Positions 34,440-46,164 of a stretch of DNA of 64,000 nucleotides are shown piece by piece (within the stretch, counting starts at the first letter, position 1; each line of letters starts with the position of its first letter). The DNA is from Gibbula magus (lineage: Eukaryota > Mollusca > Gastropoda > Trochida > Trochidae): positions 52,066,551 to 52,130,550 of the forward strand of contig OW388300.1 of the NCBI GenBank assembly GCA_936450465.1. Direction: 5' to 3'. The position numbers were made by a program, and so were the translations under genes. The notes under the pieces were generated by a model. It was not told the origin of the DNA and searched no databases. It saw nothing but the letters and a program-made list of their open reading frames with translations.

Positions 34440-35335
34440 ATTTAGGAAGTGACACATGTAGCCTTTAAGTTTGACCAAAGAGTCACCAAACCTACAATTT
34501 ATTATCCGCATTAACCAAAGAATCTGTACACAAGATTTCAGCTTTTTCGGGCTATTTGAATATTGGAAGAGAAGATCATTGGTTTTTAGGGCATAGTCCC
34601 TGTGCTCCTTGTTAGGGGCCACAATCACCAACTTACTACTATTAATAATCCATATTAATCCTCCCCATTGACTAAGGAGTCTATACATAGCATTAATGTT
34701 TTTATGGCTTTTAGTTTCAGACTTAAAAGATGAAAATCCTTTTTTTAGGGCGTAGTTCCTGTGTTTGTGATAAAGGGGCCACATTGGCAAAGGAGGCTGT
34801 TCACAACATTTCTACATTTGGAGAAGACTTAACAGATTGTGGCCTTTATTTAGCGACTTAGAGGCACAGAATTTACAGTTTATAATCCCCATTGGCAAAG
34901 TTCAGTTTTATCTGTTGTGTCTTTCTGAAGAAAAAAAACAGGCTTAGGGCATAGCCCCTGTGTTTCTTACTTGGGGTCACAATGTCATCAAACCTATAGT
35001 AATCCCCATTGGCTAAGGAGTCTGAATACAGAATTTCAGTTTGCTATGGCATTTATTTCTGAAGAAGAAGATGAAAAGGTTTGTACAGTGTTAATTGACC
35101 CTGTGGTTAATGGGTTTGTTCACAACATTTCTTTCTAGGGCTTTTGGAAAGATGAAAATATTGGCCTCAGAGTCACAAAATCTACATTTTAGTATCCCAA
35201 TTGGCCAGGTAGTGTGTACACAGGATTTGAGCTCTTTAGAGCAAGTGGTTCTTGAAAAGAAAATGAAAACTAGTGAGGTTTAAAAACGGATGGACGTACG
35301 GACAGACGCCGAACTTCATGATATGCCCTAATACT
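34440..35335. repeat. Degenerate pearl-like tandem repeat
   Basis: Words such as 'CCCCATTGGCTAAGGAGTCT', 'AGGGCATAGCCCCTGTG' and 'GAAGAAGATGAAAAGG' recur five to six times at irregular 110-180 bp spacing. The right end carries ACGGATGGACGTACGG (a tetramer tract), as in pearl-like elements. Confidence 0.7.
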
Positions 35336-35865
35336 GTCATATTTTTCAGGTCTGAGGTCAGGCTCTTCTTCGCTTTAGTGCTGATAGAACCTGCATTGTC
35401 CCATGAATTAAATATGAATGACAACTGCCTCAAAATCTGTAATGATTCATACCCCCTCTATTTCCTCGTGTAAACGCAAAGTATTTACACTTTTACTCTC
35501 ATATGCAAATACACTCCATGTGTATATATACTCACATATGTATATTTCTGCATGTAAACGGGGCTTGCTACGAAGGGTAGATGAGTGAGATCACTGTACT
35601 CTCATAAGGATATCACATCCTGGCAGTGAGTGGAGAATTGATGCTCCTTCAAGCATCTACTTGAAGGGTATCATGGTGAACAGATGGTTTACCACGCAAT
35701 CCAAAAGTTCAGATTTGCTAGTTTGAAGTCGGAGGTTTCCATGTTGTTACAGAGCTGGTGGCCATGGCTGAAGTTCGAAATTGAAAATTGTGTCAAATCA
35801 GCTTGGCGGACTTGGGATGCGATGAACATTTGGGGGAATAGGTTATCATCATCTTTGGGATTATT

Positions 35866-37150
35866 ATACCCCCGTTACGAAGTAAGCGGGGGTATATAGC
35901 GGTTATTCCGTCCGTCCTTCCGTCCGGTCAATTTTCTCAAAAACCGTCAAAGGTACATCAACCAAACTTTGTACAGATGTTAACCATGTTCTTCCAATCG
36001 GGCACAGACAACTTTCAATTTTCTGAGATTGATATTTGTTGTCGTTTCCATGGAAACGTCACTTTTTGGACTTAGTTTTATTGTGTTCAATGGGGACAAG
36101 TTTTCTCGGATACTGTTCAACCTAGGTGAATGAAATTTTGGTTGTGAGAACTCATGACCATACTCTTTATCGAGTTCGAAAACCAGTTCCGAAATATTAT
36201 TTTTTACAGAGTTATGGCCCTTGAAACCGAAATTGAACTTCGTACCAGAAGAACTGTGATGCTCCAATAGGGACAAGTTTTCTCAGAAACTGTTACATCT
36301 AGGTGAATGAAATTTAATATGGAGGTAGTCCAGATGATACTCTTCATCAAGTTCGAAAACCAGTTCCGAAATATTATTTTTTACGGAGTTATGGCCCTTG
36401 AATCCGAAATTGAACTTGGTACCAGAAGAATTGTGATGCTCCAATGGGGACAAGTTTTCTCGGAAACTATTACATCTAGGTGAATGAAATTTAATATGGA
36501 GGTAGTCCAGATGATACTCTTTATCTAATTCGAAAACCAGTTCCGAAATATTATTTTTTATGGAGTTATGGCCCTTGAATCCGAAATTGAACTTAGTACC
36601 AAAAGATCTGTGATGCTCCAATGGGGACAAGTTTTCTCAGAAACTATTACATCTAGGTGAATGAAATTTAATATGGAGGTAGTCCAGATGATACTCTTCA
36701 TCGAGTTCGAAAACCAGTTCCGAAATATTATTTTTTGCAGAGTTATGGCCCTTGAATCCGAAATTGAACTTAGAACCAAAAGAACTGTGATGCTCCAATG
36801 GGGACAAGTTTTCTTGGAAACTATTACATCTAGGTGAATGAAATTTTACATGTAGGTAGTCCAGATGATACTCTTTATCGAGTTCACAGTCCAGTTCCGA
36901 AATGTTATTTCAAAGCCCTTGAATCTGTAATTGAACTTGGTACAAATTACCGGTGTGATGCCATAATGGGAAAAATTAAGTTACCTGAAAAATATTACAT
37001 CTGGGTGAATTAAATTTTGTAATAACAGTCAGTTCCTAAAATTATTTTGGACAATATTATGATGCTTGAAGCTTTTTTTTAAACATAGTAACCTTCACAT
37101 CTATAATTCTCAATGGACGGATAGCGGATGACGGGGGTATGTGAGCCATG
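35866..37150. mobile_element. Pearl-like element with five 177-bp core repeats
   Basis: Starts with the hairpin TATACCCCCGTTACGAAGTA followed by AGCGGGGGTATA and 'CCGTCCGTCCTTCCGTCCGG'. Core units then begin at 36091, 36268, 36445, 36622 and 36799 (exact 177-bp spacing) and fade by about 36976. The right end has ACGGGGGTATG. Because 177 is divisible by three, the minus strand keeps long open frames across units (residue blocks such as 'KFNFGFKGHNS' and 'NNISELVFELDKEY'). Confidence 0.85.
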
Positions 37151-37954
37151 CTCACTTTTTTCTTGTTGAAATTAGCCTTTTCCTTGGTCTCTTGACAAGT
37201 AGTGCGTGGTTACTGGGGCCGCTTAGGTGTGGTAAGAAAACAGTATTTTCGAGAAAACGACACTTGACGATGTACAATTACTTTAACGACCTACATGTAT
37301 ATATTCACTAGAATTTCAATTTAAACTTTGTATTCAATACCAAACAACATTACCGACATGACCGATTGCATCTGTTCGGAACACATTTTAAGGCTTTTTT
37401 TCTTTCGGCCTATGGCAGTGGTTTTTTTATGTAATGTGTGACCACAAGTTACACTATTGTTGCAAGTTAAAAAGACTCAACGAGGTTTACATAATGACTG
37501 TTTAGTTATTAGTATATAGTACAATTCAGAGCCGTGAAAGTTGTGCATGTATTCATGAACATATAGTCTTGTCATTTCTGTATGACTTTATTATGCTGAA
37601 TGAATGTAAAATATCATCCTGGGTAAGGCGTCTCAACCTATATAAGCTGAATCTTAAATTTAATCTTGAAGAAGGTGGCCTAGTTAACCCACCATGGCAA
37701 GATCTACGTGCTATTATGACGATAAGGTCATTGCTGTAAATAATCGATTAAGGTGATACACGTTCTTGTCAAATCCTTTGGAGCAGGATGATGGCACTCA
37801 AACCTGAACGCTCTGAAACTTATTCTATGGAGAAAGATGGTTGTGCATTAGCTGATAGTGGACAATTGAAGATCATGGATTCGTGAAAAACCGGGGATAG
37901 ACACCTACATCATCTAATTATATCTGTGTGAATAGTTATGGACTTGTGGTCATT

Positions 37955-38140
37955 TGGAGGTGTCGGCGGCCATTTCTGACGCCATATTGGATTTTTGTGT
38001 TCCATAATAGACAAAGATCATAATGTGTCTTTGCCTCCAAAACCCTAGGAATAGACACCAAAATCATAAAAATTGAGTTGATGGTTACAGAGTCATAGTC
38101 AGTAAGAGATTTCGTCGGCCATCTTGGACGACATCTACGC
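37955..38140 (-). repeat. Dispersed 'AAGATGGC' repeat, inverted copy
   Basis: Reverse complement of the repeat found inside both duplicated segments (about 28190-28372 and 32757-32947). Shared words include AATGGCCGCC, ATGGCGTCA and the 'CACAAAAAT' link. Confidence 0.7.
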
Positions 38141-38212
38141 AAACTACTTTTCCGGCAGTTGATTTGGATGAAATTAAATTTCATGGAACTCGACGCTGAG
38201 GCCGTGTGTTAC

Positions 38213-38375
38213 GACGTAAGATGTAATAAACGCGGTAAGATTAAATAACTGCGGAAAATTGTAATAAAAACGCGGTAAGATGTAATACTGGGGTAAATTG
38301 TAATAAAAACGCGGTAAGAATTAATACACATAAGTGCGGTAAATTGTCATAGGGGGTGCGGTAAATTGTCATAAC
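38213..38375. repeat. Short minisatellite (GCGGTAAATTGTAATAA-like)
   Basis: Six or seven degenerate copies of 'CGCGGTAAGATGTAATA' and 'GCGGTAAATTGTAATAA' at 20-30 bp spacing. Confidence 0.85.
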
Positions 38376-39110
38376 ATAAATGAAGAGGTTTTTTGTTGAT
38401 AAAGATAGGTATAGCTTGTGAGTAGAATTCGCCAAATATAACAAACTGTTTATTTCGATAATTTATTGACAAAGTGTTTTGTTTGAAAGTGATGTATATC
38501 ACTGTTTTCTGTACACATATGTTTTGGGGAATGTGAAATTATGTTTATATCATGGTAATTTCCAGCTTTTGAATTTACACATATTCCCGACTTTGATTGG
38601 TCGAGAGCACGGTCATGTGATCAAAATAAAAAAACCTTTCATACGTGTGTGAACCTTTTCAAAGTAGTGTGAACGTTGACGGAACTACTTTCTCAGTTCT
38701 GTGGCAGCTGCTCTCTCGCTATCATGAATCTTTGTTTTAGTATTTTTAAAGATAATTGTTTACAAATTTCTAGAAACATAATGTCTCTAGATATTTCAGA
38801 GACAGAATACTAACAAAGGTCCAAGCGCCTGCAAGTCCTAATTTAGACAGTAAAACTGTTTCGAGGTAGCCCGATATCTGCCATTGATGGATACATTTGT
38901 TTACAGCAGGTACGGTTTCCTGTCACCCCAACGTCAGCTGACTGGAATGGAATGTATTCCAGAACATTCATGCTTCGCACGTGCAAGCGCCGTCAGTATA
39001 ACATAGCTACTCAATTTATTTTTATAAATAACAGACGAAATGATCATTCAAAGCTGATTGTAGTTTCTTAATACCACAGGAATTGATAACATTTACTTTG
39101 TTGCTAAATA
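38376..39110. other. No gene seen
   Basis: AT-rich, no supported feature. Confidence 0.45.
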
Positions 39111-39116
39111 CTGTAA

Positions 39117-39205
39117 AATCATTATATTTCGCGTGGGTTTAATTTTCGCGCATTTCGCGCAAATATATAATGCGCGAATATTAAACCTCGCGAATTAAAA
39201 TGATA
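39117..39205. repeat. Palindromic CGCG-rich element
   Basis: 'ATCATTATATTTCGCGTGGG' returns as 'CCTCGCGAATTAAAATGAT', with an inner pair TTTCGCGC/GCGCGAA. This is a MITE-like hairpin style that I recall as common in marine invertebrate genomes. Confidence 0.75.
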
Positions 39206-39839
39206 TGAAACATAAAGAAATAAAACAAAAAAGTAAGATGGTTGATGTTCATTTTATTACCAGTACATCATTAATTAACGTACTCACGGTTCACCAGTCA
39301 CAAGGTAAGTAAATGTTCACAATAATTGAATAAACAATGCCGCACTTCTGGGTTTGTTTGTTATAAAAACAATTCTTCTGTTATCACAACACTCAACAGT
39401 TTCAGGTTCACAGGTGTTTACACATGTACAGCTACGCAAGTCCTAGTTTAACAGTTCTCACAATAATCCGGCATTATTCCATCAGCTGCAGCCATTAATG
39501 TGCGAGTATATATCAATAATTGACCTTGATTAAGTGTATTATCTTACGAAATTGTGATGCTTTTTTTGGAACTATTTATCTTCGTGTCGGAACCTTTTCA
39601 AAGAATGTGTCACTGTGTGATCTTTAACTTTCGTTTTGCCACATTAAAATTAAAACATACTATTTTTCTTTTGAAAACATACACCATTGCGAAGATGAGA
39701 ATATTTTTTATAAAAACTTCAGAGATGGAAATTATAAGAATTTAATGTCAGTTTGTGTGTTTGTAATTAAGAATTAATTGTCAGTTTGTGTGTTTGCAAT
39801 AGAAAATGAACGATGTCAAAGCTTCATTCAAACTCTTAT
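39206..39839. other. No gene seen
   Basis: AT-rich, chance frames only. Confidence 0.45.
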
Positions 39840-40605
39840 GAACACTTACCCATCCATCTTCTTGAATTTTATAACTCTCGAAGCAGCAAGAATTTCCTTC
39901 AGAACGGTATTTGAGATATGGCCCGGAAAAGAAAGCATTTCGGAATGACGGACGGAGGCAAAAACATTATGTCTCCCGAAAAATTTTCTCCGAAACTTTG
40001 GGTCTCGCCTTTCCCTGTTCCACCTTCTCCTCAGCATAAATAAAATGGGATTTTTCTTGGGGGAAAATCTTTTCATTATTCAAGTTATTCTAACAAGTTG
40101 AATCATCACTGGGGTCACTTTTCACAAGTTTGTTCTTAAAACCTATTTCTGATTTCAAAATTGGATCAAAGGATTAACATGGCCTTAACCAATGTCTCAT
40201 GACCTTGACCTTTGACCTTCAAGGTCACACCATCAATGATTACTTTTCATTGTGTTGACCATCATGCAATGACTCAAAGTGTTCGTTGTTAACATAAGGC
40301 TTTCACAAAAGCATGCTTAAGTTGTGACCTTGACCTTTGACAGATTTTAGCAAAAACGTTTTCAAATGTTGGTCTTTCTCCATAGCTGATATATATCAAA
40401 TAAGAGCCTGACAGCACAATTTTTTTTAAAGTTATCATGTTTACAATGATTATTGTAGTGATTTAAGAACTCATGACCTTGACCTTTGACCTTGAATTTG
40501 AGCATGTCAAAATAATTCCCCAGGTGTACAAGAAAGAAGCTATACATATATGAGGTGTTAATACCTTTATGGAAAACTGTTATTTAGAGATTTCAGAACT
40601 GGTCA
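39840..40605. repeat. Pearl-like repeat element abutting a host exon
   Basis: Contains ACGGACGGAGG near 39951 with 'TGTCTCCCGAAAAATTTTCT', then core-type sequence with repeated 'GACCTTGACCTTTGACCTT'. 40327-40560 matches the first 240 bp of the window. The right boundary, 'GATTTCAGAACTGGTCACC', falls at the 3' end of the last recognised exon of the 40.6-44.0 kb gene. Minus-strand open frames here are by-products. Confidence 0.65.
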
Positions 40606-43600
40606 CCTGCCTCCTCAGTGCCTCCCTCTCTGTCATGGTCTCCCTCTCCTCATCAATGGACACATAGGCTTCTGCTATAGACAACAGATCACGTCATCAT
40701 TACTACTTACTACATTGTAAGGACAACATAAAGTCAGTTGCAATGTGTTTTTCCTTGGCGATGTACTTGATACCCCTTGTGGTCCCCTTCAGATGATATT
40801 CCTTGGAACCAGGGACCACAACTGCCCCAAAACTATGAACTCCGAGCCTGTCCAAAGTCTGAAACTTAACATGACTTGTCAATGAGATGAAATTTCAACT
40901 GAAACCTATAGAAACAAACAAATACCCCAACCAGTCAGTATGTTTCCATGGTAACCACGAGAATGAACAATTCCAGAAAGTTTAAAACCCCAAAAGTACA
41001 ACTGCATATGATGATTAGCAACAAAGTAGGCTCCATTAAGCTAGGCCTAATGGTTTTCAAGTTTCAAGCTTCTGAAACAATGTGATCACAGATGGACGGG
41101 AGGGTAAAAATGTAGTAAACAAATGCAGCAATCTTTCAAATGGTTGTTGTTCGCTATTGGGGATCGCATGGCTTGACTTACTTACGCAAGAATCTAGTTG
41201 CTTCATGGTTTTCCTTATCTTGTCTTTTATGTTTGGTGGGGACGTGGTCTCAAGTTTGGCTTTTTGTTGCCTCTGCTTCTCTGGCAACGATGTCCAGGCC
41301 AACCCTCTTTGTTTGGAGCACTTCTCCAGTGGTTCATCTTCACACACGTTGCTGTATTAATCAAGCTAATTTCACATGTGAATTTATACTGCGCCATTCA
41401 AAAGCCAAACATATTATGAAATATCCATGTAGGCCATGGGCCGAAGATCATTTTTGTTCATTTGAGGTCAAAAAGCTTAAAAAATAAAAGAAAATTGGAA
41501 TAATTTATTTTAAAATAAATCTATTGCATAAAACACGTTTGTGGTAATTAAAATGAAACATAATGCACCATTGCATATTTCTAATGATAATTTAATGTCG
41601 TTTTTCGGGGCCAAAAAGAGAAGAAAATTGGAATAATTTATTTTAAAATGTCACCAATGCATAATACACTTTTATAAGTGACTTGTATCAAAGATCATGC
41701 ACTATGGCATACTTCTAATTGTCATTGACACTCTTTGCTGAAGAACATGTCTGTTTGGGTCAAATACCTTGAAAAATTTAAAATTATGTGTTGCATAATA
41801 CACTCTTGTGTTGATTAGAATGGTGGACATGGAGCATGTTTAGGATAACAAGTAAAATTTATGAGCAAAGGACCCCAAATGTGTTACTTTTCCATCAAAA
41901 TCATTGAGATTTGTTTTTATTTTTGGGTAAAATCCTTTAAAAAAAGAGGAGAAAATAGCAACATATTTTGTGAAAATAATTCCATGTAGTACAACAAGAC
42001 AGTTTTATCACTAAATGAAGCTCAATTAGATACTTTTTCACTGAAAAACAACCAACAAATTCTTAGGAATTTGGGGTAAAATCCCCAAAAACGATGATAA
42101 CATCGTAAAATTGTTTGTGAACAGAAAGACTTTTAGCACATCAAGGACATTTAGGGATATATGAACCTACATGGGGCACTTATTCACCATGGAAATCTAA
42201 CAAAATAAACCTTTGGAAACATGTCATTTTGGTGTAAAGTCCTTAAAAGTGAGAAAATTGTTAAATATTTTGTTGAAGAATTACATTAACAACAAGCCCA
42301 TTTTATGGATAAGTGAACGCTAGAAGGGTACTTATAAACCTTGGAATACCAAGCCAAAACCTTGAGAGAAAATTTTTTTTTTATTAAAAGTTTTTAAATT
42401 GAATTGTATTTCTTAAACATTTACAATTTAGGAATAATTGACATTATAAACTCAGAGTATTCAGATACATATACGATTGTTAAGTCAATAACTTGGTTAT
42501 AAAATGCACAAATCCAAGAGAGGGAAATTGATAAAAACTCTTGAATTAATAAGATGCTGAATCACCTGTCAGAGCATTACACCTGTTCTGAAGACGCTTG
42601 TTATAGGGGACAAATAAAACATCTCTTGAAATTGGTAGGAGAATGTTGTCTGATCTACATTTGTGTCAGTCAGTCACTCGCCTCTCTTTGTGATGAAACA
42701 TAGAACGGAAGAGATTCACATACACATACTGAGCTCTCTTAGATCGGACAGACTCACCTCTTTGCAGCCTCTTTGGTTGTTAGATTCACAAATGACACAG
42801 AGAGCTGCCTGTAGAATTGAAAAACATATTGATTAATGATACAAATTATCAGTTTGTTTCATTTATGATACCTTCTGTTTAAGTATCAAATTGAGTAAAC
42901 ATTCCAAATATACTTTCATAGATATAGAATAAACTAGGGTAATATTATTGTTGGCTTTTGATTTCTGTTTGTTTGAGGAATTTGAGTAAAATTGGCTCAA
43001 TAAAATTTGGATAGCATTGTGTATTTTCTATGTAAATAATATGTAATCTTTTATGATGTAAAAATTTATTGTTTGTCTGTTAGCATGTTTAAAGTTGTAA
43101 CTCAATTTGTGCTTTCGACAGAAAAAAACCTTTGTTTGTGTAATTGTCTCAAGTTATGTTATTGTATGATAAGATAACCATTTTCTGACATTAATGACAA
43201 GCATGACACAGGAAACAGGATTTGTGTAATGCTTTTGTGTAATTGAATAAAATAAAGTGACAAATAACATTCTGTCATATGATTTTCCCACAACTAAGGA
43301 CATATATAATTTTATTTTAATTAATATTTTGCTATTATATAATTAAGTGTTTTTATTTGGGTCTTCGTATATTGATTATTTAAATGCACTCTTTACATTT
43401 CAGAAAACGAATGACTTACTATTTTGAATTAAATACATTGATATACTAATAGATCAAGATCATGAATTGATGATCTTTTAATCTTCACAGACCAATGATG
43501 TATTGTGTGGTAAACACTATCCCTTATTTTTGCATTGAAAATCTTCTTTTAGTTTTCTTGAAATATTATGTATTATTAACTTCAAATCACCCTTATTGGA

Positions 43601-44038
43601 CTGATCGACAGACGCATTCTTCATATGAAATACGTCAACCCGAAAGTAGAATCAGTATGAGTGCATGCTCAGCTGATTAAATCATTTTTTCAATATTTAT
43701 TTACACAATGTTTCACTTGACATTTAATCTAATCCATCTCCTACAACCTTCTACTCATCAGTTACATTACTATTTTATTACAAATCATAGTTGAAAAGGC
43801 ATATTTTGTGAGTTTATGAATTACTTTTGGAGTCAAAATATTAGATTTACCATGTAAAAATTTGTATTGATCAAACACTGAAAATCTTAAAATCTGAAAA
43901 TTTGAAGGAATCTTGTGAGGTCTAATACTTTTATATGAATGTCTTCATGTATTTCACTATATGATACTCACTGTTTTTACCTTTAATATCATATTTCACA
44001 TCTTTCAAACTTCTGTTGTCAACAACAATGTCAGCCAT
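40578..44038 (-). CDS. Unrecognised multi-exon gene (at least five exons)
   Basis: Minus-strand exons: 44038-43972 (or to 43981), MADIVVDNRSLKDVKYDIK, phase-1 donor; 42808-42758, QLSVSFVNLTTKEAAK; 41351-41186, NVCEDEPLEKCSKQRGLAW through 'KIRKTMKQLDSC' to GTAAGTAAG; 40858-40711, TLDRLGVHSFGAVVVPGSK through 'GIKYIAKEKHIATDFMLSLQ' to TGTA|GTAAGT; 40674-40607, EAYVSIDEERETMTEREALR. Phases agree at the last three junctions (2, 0, 1). Between the first two exons the phases do not match, so one exon is probably missing. After 40607 the frame either splices at CAG|GTGACC or runs on as VTSSEISK to a TAA at 40580-40578. The protein is hydrophilic and charged, with no signal peptide or membrane segment; I do not recognise it. 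Intracellular location is inference. Confidence 0.65.
41488..42400. repeat. Degenerate ~145-bp tandem repeat in an intron
   Basis: 'AGAAAATTGGAATAATTTAT' occurs at about 41488 and 41630, and weaker versions continue with 'GCATAATACAC' and 'GTAAAATCC(C/T)' words to about 42400. It lies in an intron of the minus-strand gene. Confidence 0.6.
42809..43971. other. Intron of the 40.6-44.0 kb gene; one exon may be hidden here
   Basis: AT-rich. Phase mismatch between exon 1 and the exon at 42.8 kb predicts a missing exon of 3n+1 nt, but I could not pick it out. Confidence 0.4.
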
Positions 44039-44314
44039 TTTAGCAGTTGCTACGAAGGGAGATAACTCTGACAGTATTTGTCATACAACTGACTTTACAT
44101 CAGGAAATCTCAGCACACCTTTCTGTGACATTTTCAAATGGTCATAACTTTTTCTGCCAAGGGTTGATTTTGGTTGAGTTTTTTCTGAGAGTAAGGGACA
44201 TGCATTCTTCCATTTTTTACAGTTATTTGTCTGTTATCGAAAATGTCTGGGTTCATTTAAATTTGGGTAAATTCCTACTGGCCTAAGGGTGTGAGAACAC
44301 GACTAGCGACATAG

Positions 44315-44554
44315 TTGCTGTACTGCGGCAAACCGGTTAAAGAACGCAATACCCTATGTGAACAGTTGTGTGACAAGCTCACAATGGATGAATATTTAAA
44401 GTTTGAAGACAGTTGTGAAGAGATAAAGATACAAACTTTACGAGGCGGTACCACCCAACTAATAGACCATATTGGACTTGATGAATGGGCAGCAATGATA
44501 GCCATTATTGCAAGGAATATTAGTTCATGTATTGCACTTGTAGCATGTATATAA
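44315..44554 (+). CDS. Possible 3' exon or retrocopy, cysteine-containing, unrecognised
   Basis: An open frame after an in-frame TAG reads LLYCGKPVKERNTLCEQLC, DEYLKFEDSCEEIKIQTLRG, then 'DHIGLDEWAAMIAIIA' and ends TAA at 44552-44554. Composition is protein-like. The alternation of charged helices weakly recalls death-fold domains (CARD/DED-like), which I cannot establish. About 95 bp later, 'GGAGGAAATAAAGAC' is followed by an (ATTC)n tail at 44657-44673, as in retrotransposed copies or LINE tails. There is no clear start; the first ATG is at 44384. Confidence 0.35.
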   Translation: MLYCGKPVKERNTLCEQLCDKLTMDEYLKFEDSCEEIKIQTLRGGTTQLIDHIGLDEWAAMIAIIARNISSCIALVACI

Positions 44555-44673
44555 AACATTCTCTGTATATGAATACCAATTTAAACCTTATTGTGAAATG
44601 TATGTTTAACATGTGATTTAATGTATACTCTTCATCTTTATGGAGGAAATAAAGACAATTCATTCATTCATTC

Positions 44674-45463
44674 ACCGAGGACGTTGTATATTGAAACCTA
44701 TTACTATGTCCATTAGAACCTTTATAAGATTGTAGACGTTTTTGCAAATATTTTATTCACATAAGTAGGTACATTCACACAAGATTGTCATAATATTGTA
44801 CATATAATATAACAGATTGCAAAATATTCACATTTTCGAGTTTGACATTCAAATTGAATGAATTCTGCAGTTGAAACCATTTTCTTGTAAATTCTTTTGG
44901 TTGGTTTTTCATTCTGACAATATACCTCTCAACTTGAAAAATATATTTCAATGTGACCATGAATGTTTTAAAAGACAATGATTCATTTCTAATACAACTT
45001 ATATAAATGTGTCTCTTTCCAGCTAGAAAAAATGATTCAACAACTTGAAATTTGCAGTCTCCTGAATACCGAATAAAATGGTTTTGAGGCTCAAGTGAGT
45101 CTCAAAATCCAAATGTTGTCTTAAAAAAATTTCAAGTTCAGCCCAAAAACCAACCAGCGGCCATTAAAAATATACATGTACTATAGATTCGTCTTGATTG
45201 CATCTACTTGACTTCCGGTTGCGCATGGGAAGGACTTCCTGTTGCGCATTGGAAACAGACTTCAGGTTGCGCATGGGAAACAACAGGACACGTTGAGTTG
45301 AGCTCCCGCAAATTCCCTCTCTAGATCGAAAATAATCTGAAATACTAGATGACACTATAATCCATATTTACAACGAAGTGCAGGTGAACAAATAAACTAT
45401 AAATTCAAGTGCTTATTTGTCAAAATACTACCAAAATAAAACTTGAATTCTCCTTGAAACAAA
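44674..45463. other. No gene seen; 'GGTTGCGCATGGGAA' triple repeat
   Basis: GTTGCGCATGGGAA (or GTTGCGCATTGGAA) occurs three times at 21-22 bp spacing near 45218-45280. Otherwise unremarkable; it may include the 5' UTR of the following LINE. Confidence 0.45.
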
Positions 45464-46164
45464 ATGGCATCGACTCGCTCTTCAGCGACAATGGACGAAG
45501 TCGTCAGAGCTTCCGAGAAACGACTCTCCAACCTGATGACAAGTGTAAGAGACGAACTTTTCAATTCAATAAAGGACGTCAAAACAGAAATAACAGAGCT
45601 CAAGACAAAAAATCGAGAGTGAAGAGTATGATGTAGTAGCGCAGGGTAATGACATTAGTAACCTTTGCTTAGAAATGGCCGACCTGAAGAAATCGTATGC
45701 AACACTAGAGCGTCAGTGCATCCTCAAGGACCTGCACGACCGCAAACCAAATCTTCTGTTCTATGGAATAGCGGAGACAACAAGTGAAAACACAGAACTG
45801 ATACTGACGGATTTTTTCAAGGGCAAACAACATCATGTTTAAAACTGCACATCGCCTTCCGAAATCCGAATACCAACGCGAACATCGCCCCTCTGCACCG
45901 ACCTGCATTGTCGCTACTGTTGTGAAGATGTCAGACTGAGACTACATATTCGATGCGAAAAAACTTCTGAAGGGGTCAGGGATCAGCATACATACAGACA
46001 TCCCTGCGATGATGAAGAAACAAAGAGCTATCTTGAGCCGACAAGCGAATCAAATCCGTGAGGACCAGAAATTGTGGACAAGAGTTCGCGTAGTGGGTAC
46101 AGAAGTGGTTCTTGAGGTAACAGAACCTCACAATCCGTCTTCGTCATTGAAGAAATATGATTAA
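45464..46164 (+). pseudogene. LINE ORF1 (L1/Tx1-type) pseudogene
   Basis: ATG at 45464 opens MASTRSSATMDEVVRASEKR, then a coiled-coil-like 'LFNSIKDVKTEITELK', stopping at TGA after about 52 codons. The next frame continues 'ESEEYDVVAQGNDISNLCLE' and 'KDLHDRKPNLLFYGIAET', matching the RRM of L1-type ORF1 proteins ('R.NLL..GI.E'). The remaining C-terminal domain appears in further frames ('FKTAHRLPKSEY', 'AILSRQANQIREDQKLW'). ORF1p is the RNA-binding chaperone of these LINEs. Several frameshifts make it dead. Confidence 0.75.

Noticed and set aside
36283..36630. 115-codon minus-strand protein with tandem 59-residue repeats
   Set aside because: Explained by a 177-bp repeat in a pearl-like element; there is no start context and stops occur between units. 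Kept only as a low-interest finding.
39846..40076. 76-codon minus-strand frame ending in a GTAAGT donor as a further exon of the 40.6-44.0 kb gene
   Set aside because: It lies within repeat sequence carrying ACGGACGG and 'TCTCCCGAAAAATTTTCT'; the match to a donor is probably fortuitous.
44372..44420. Fourth member of the P family (CEQLC ... SC)
   Set aside because: Spacing to the third cysteine is 14 instead of 12, the fourth is lysine, and exon boundaries do not match.
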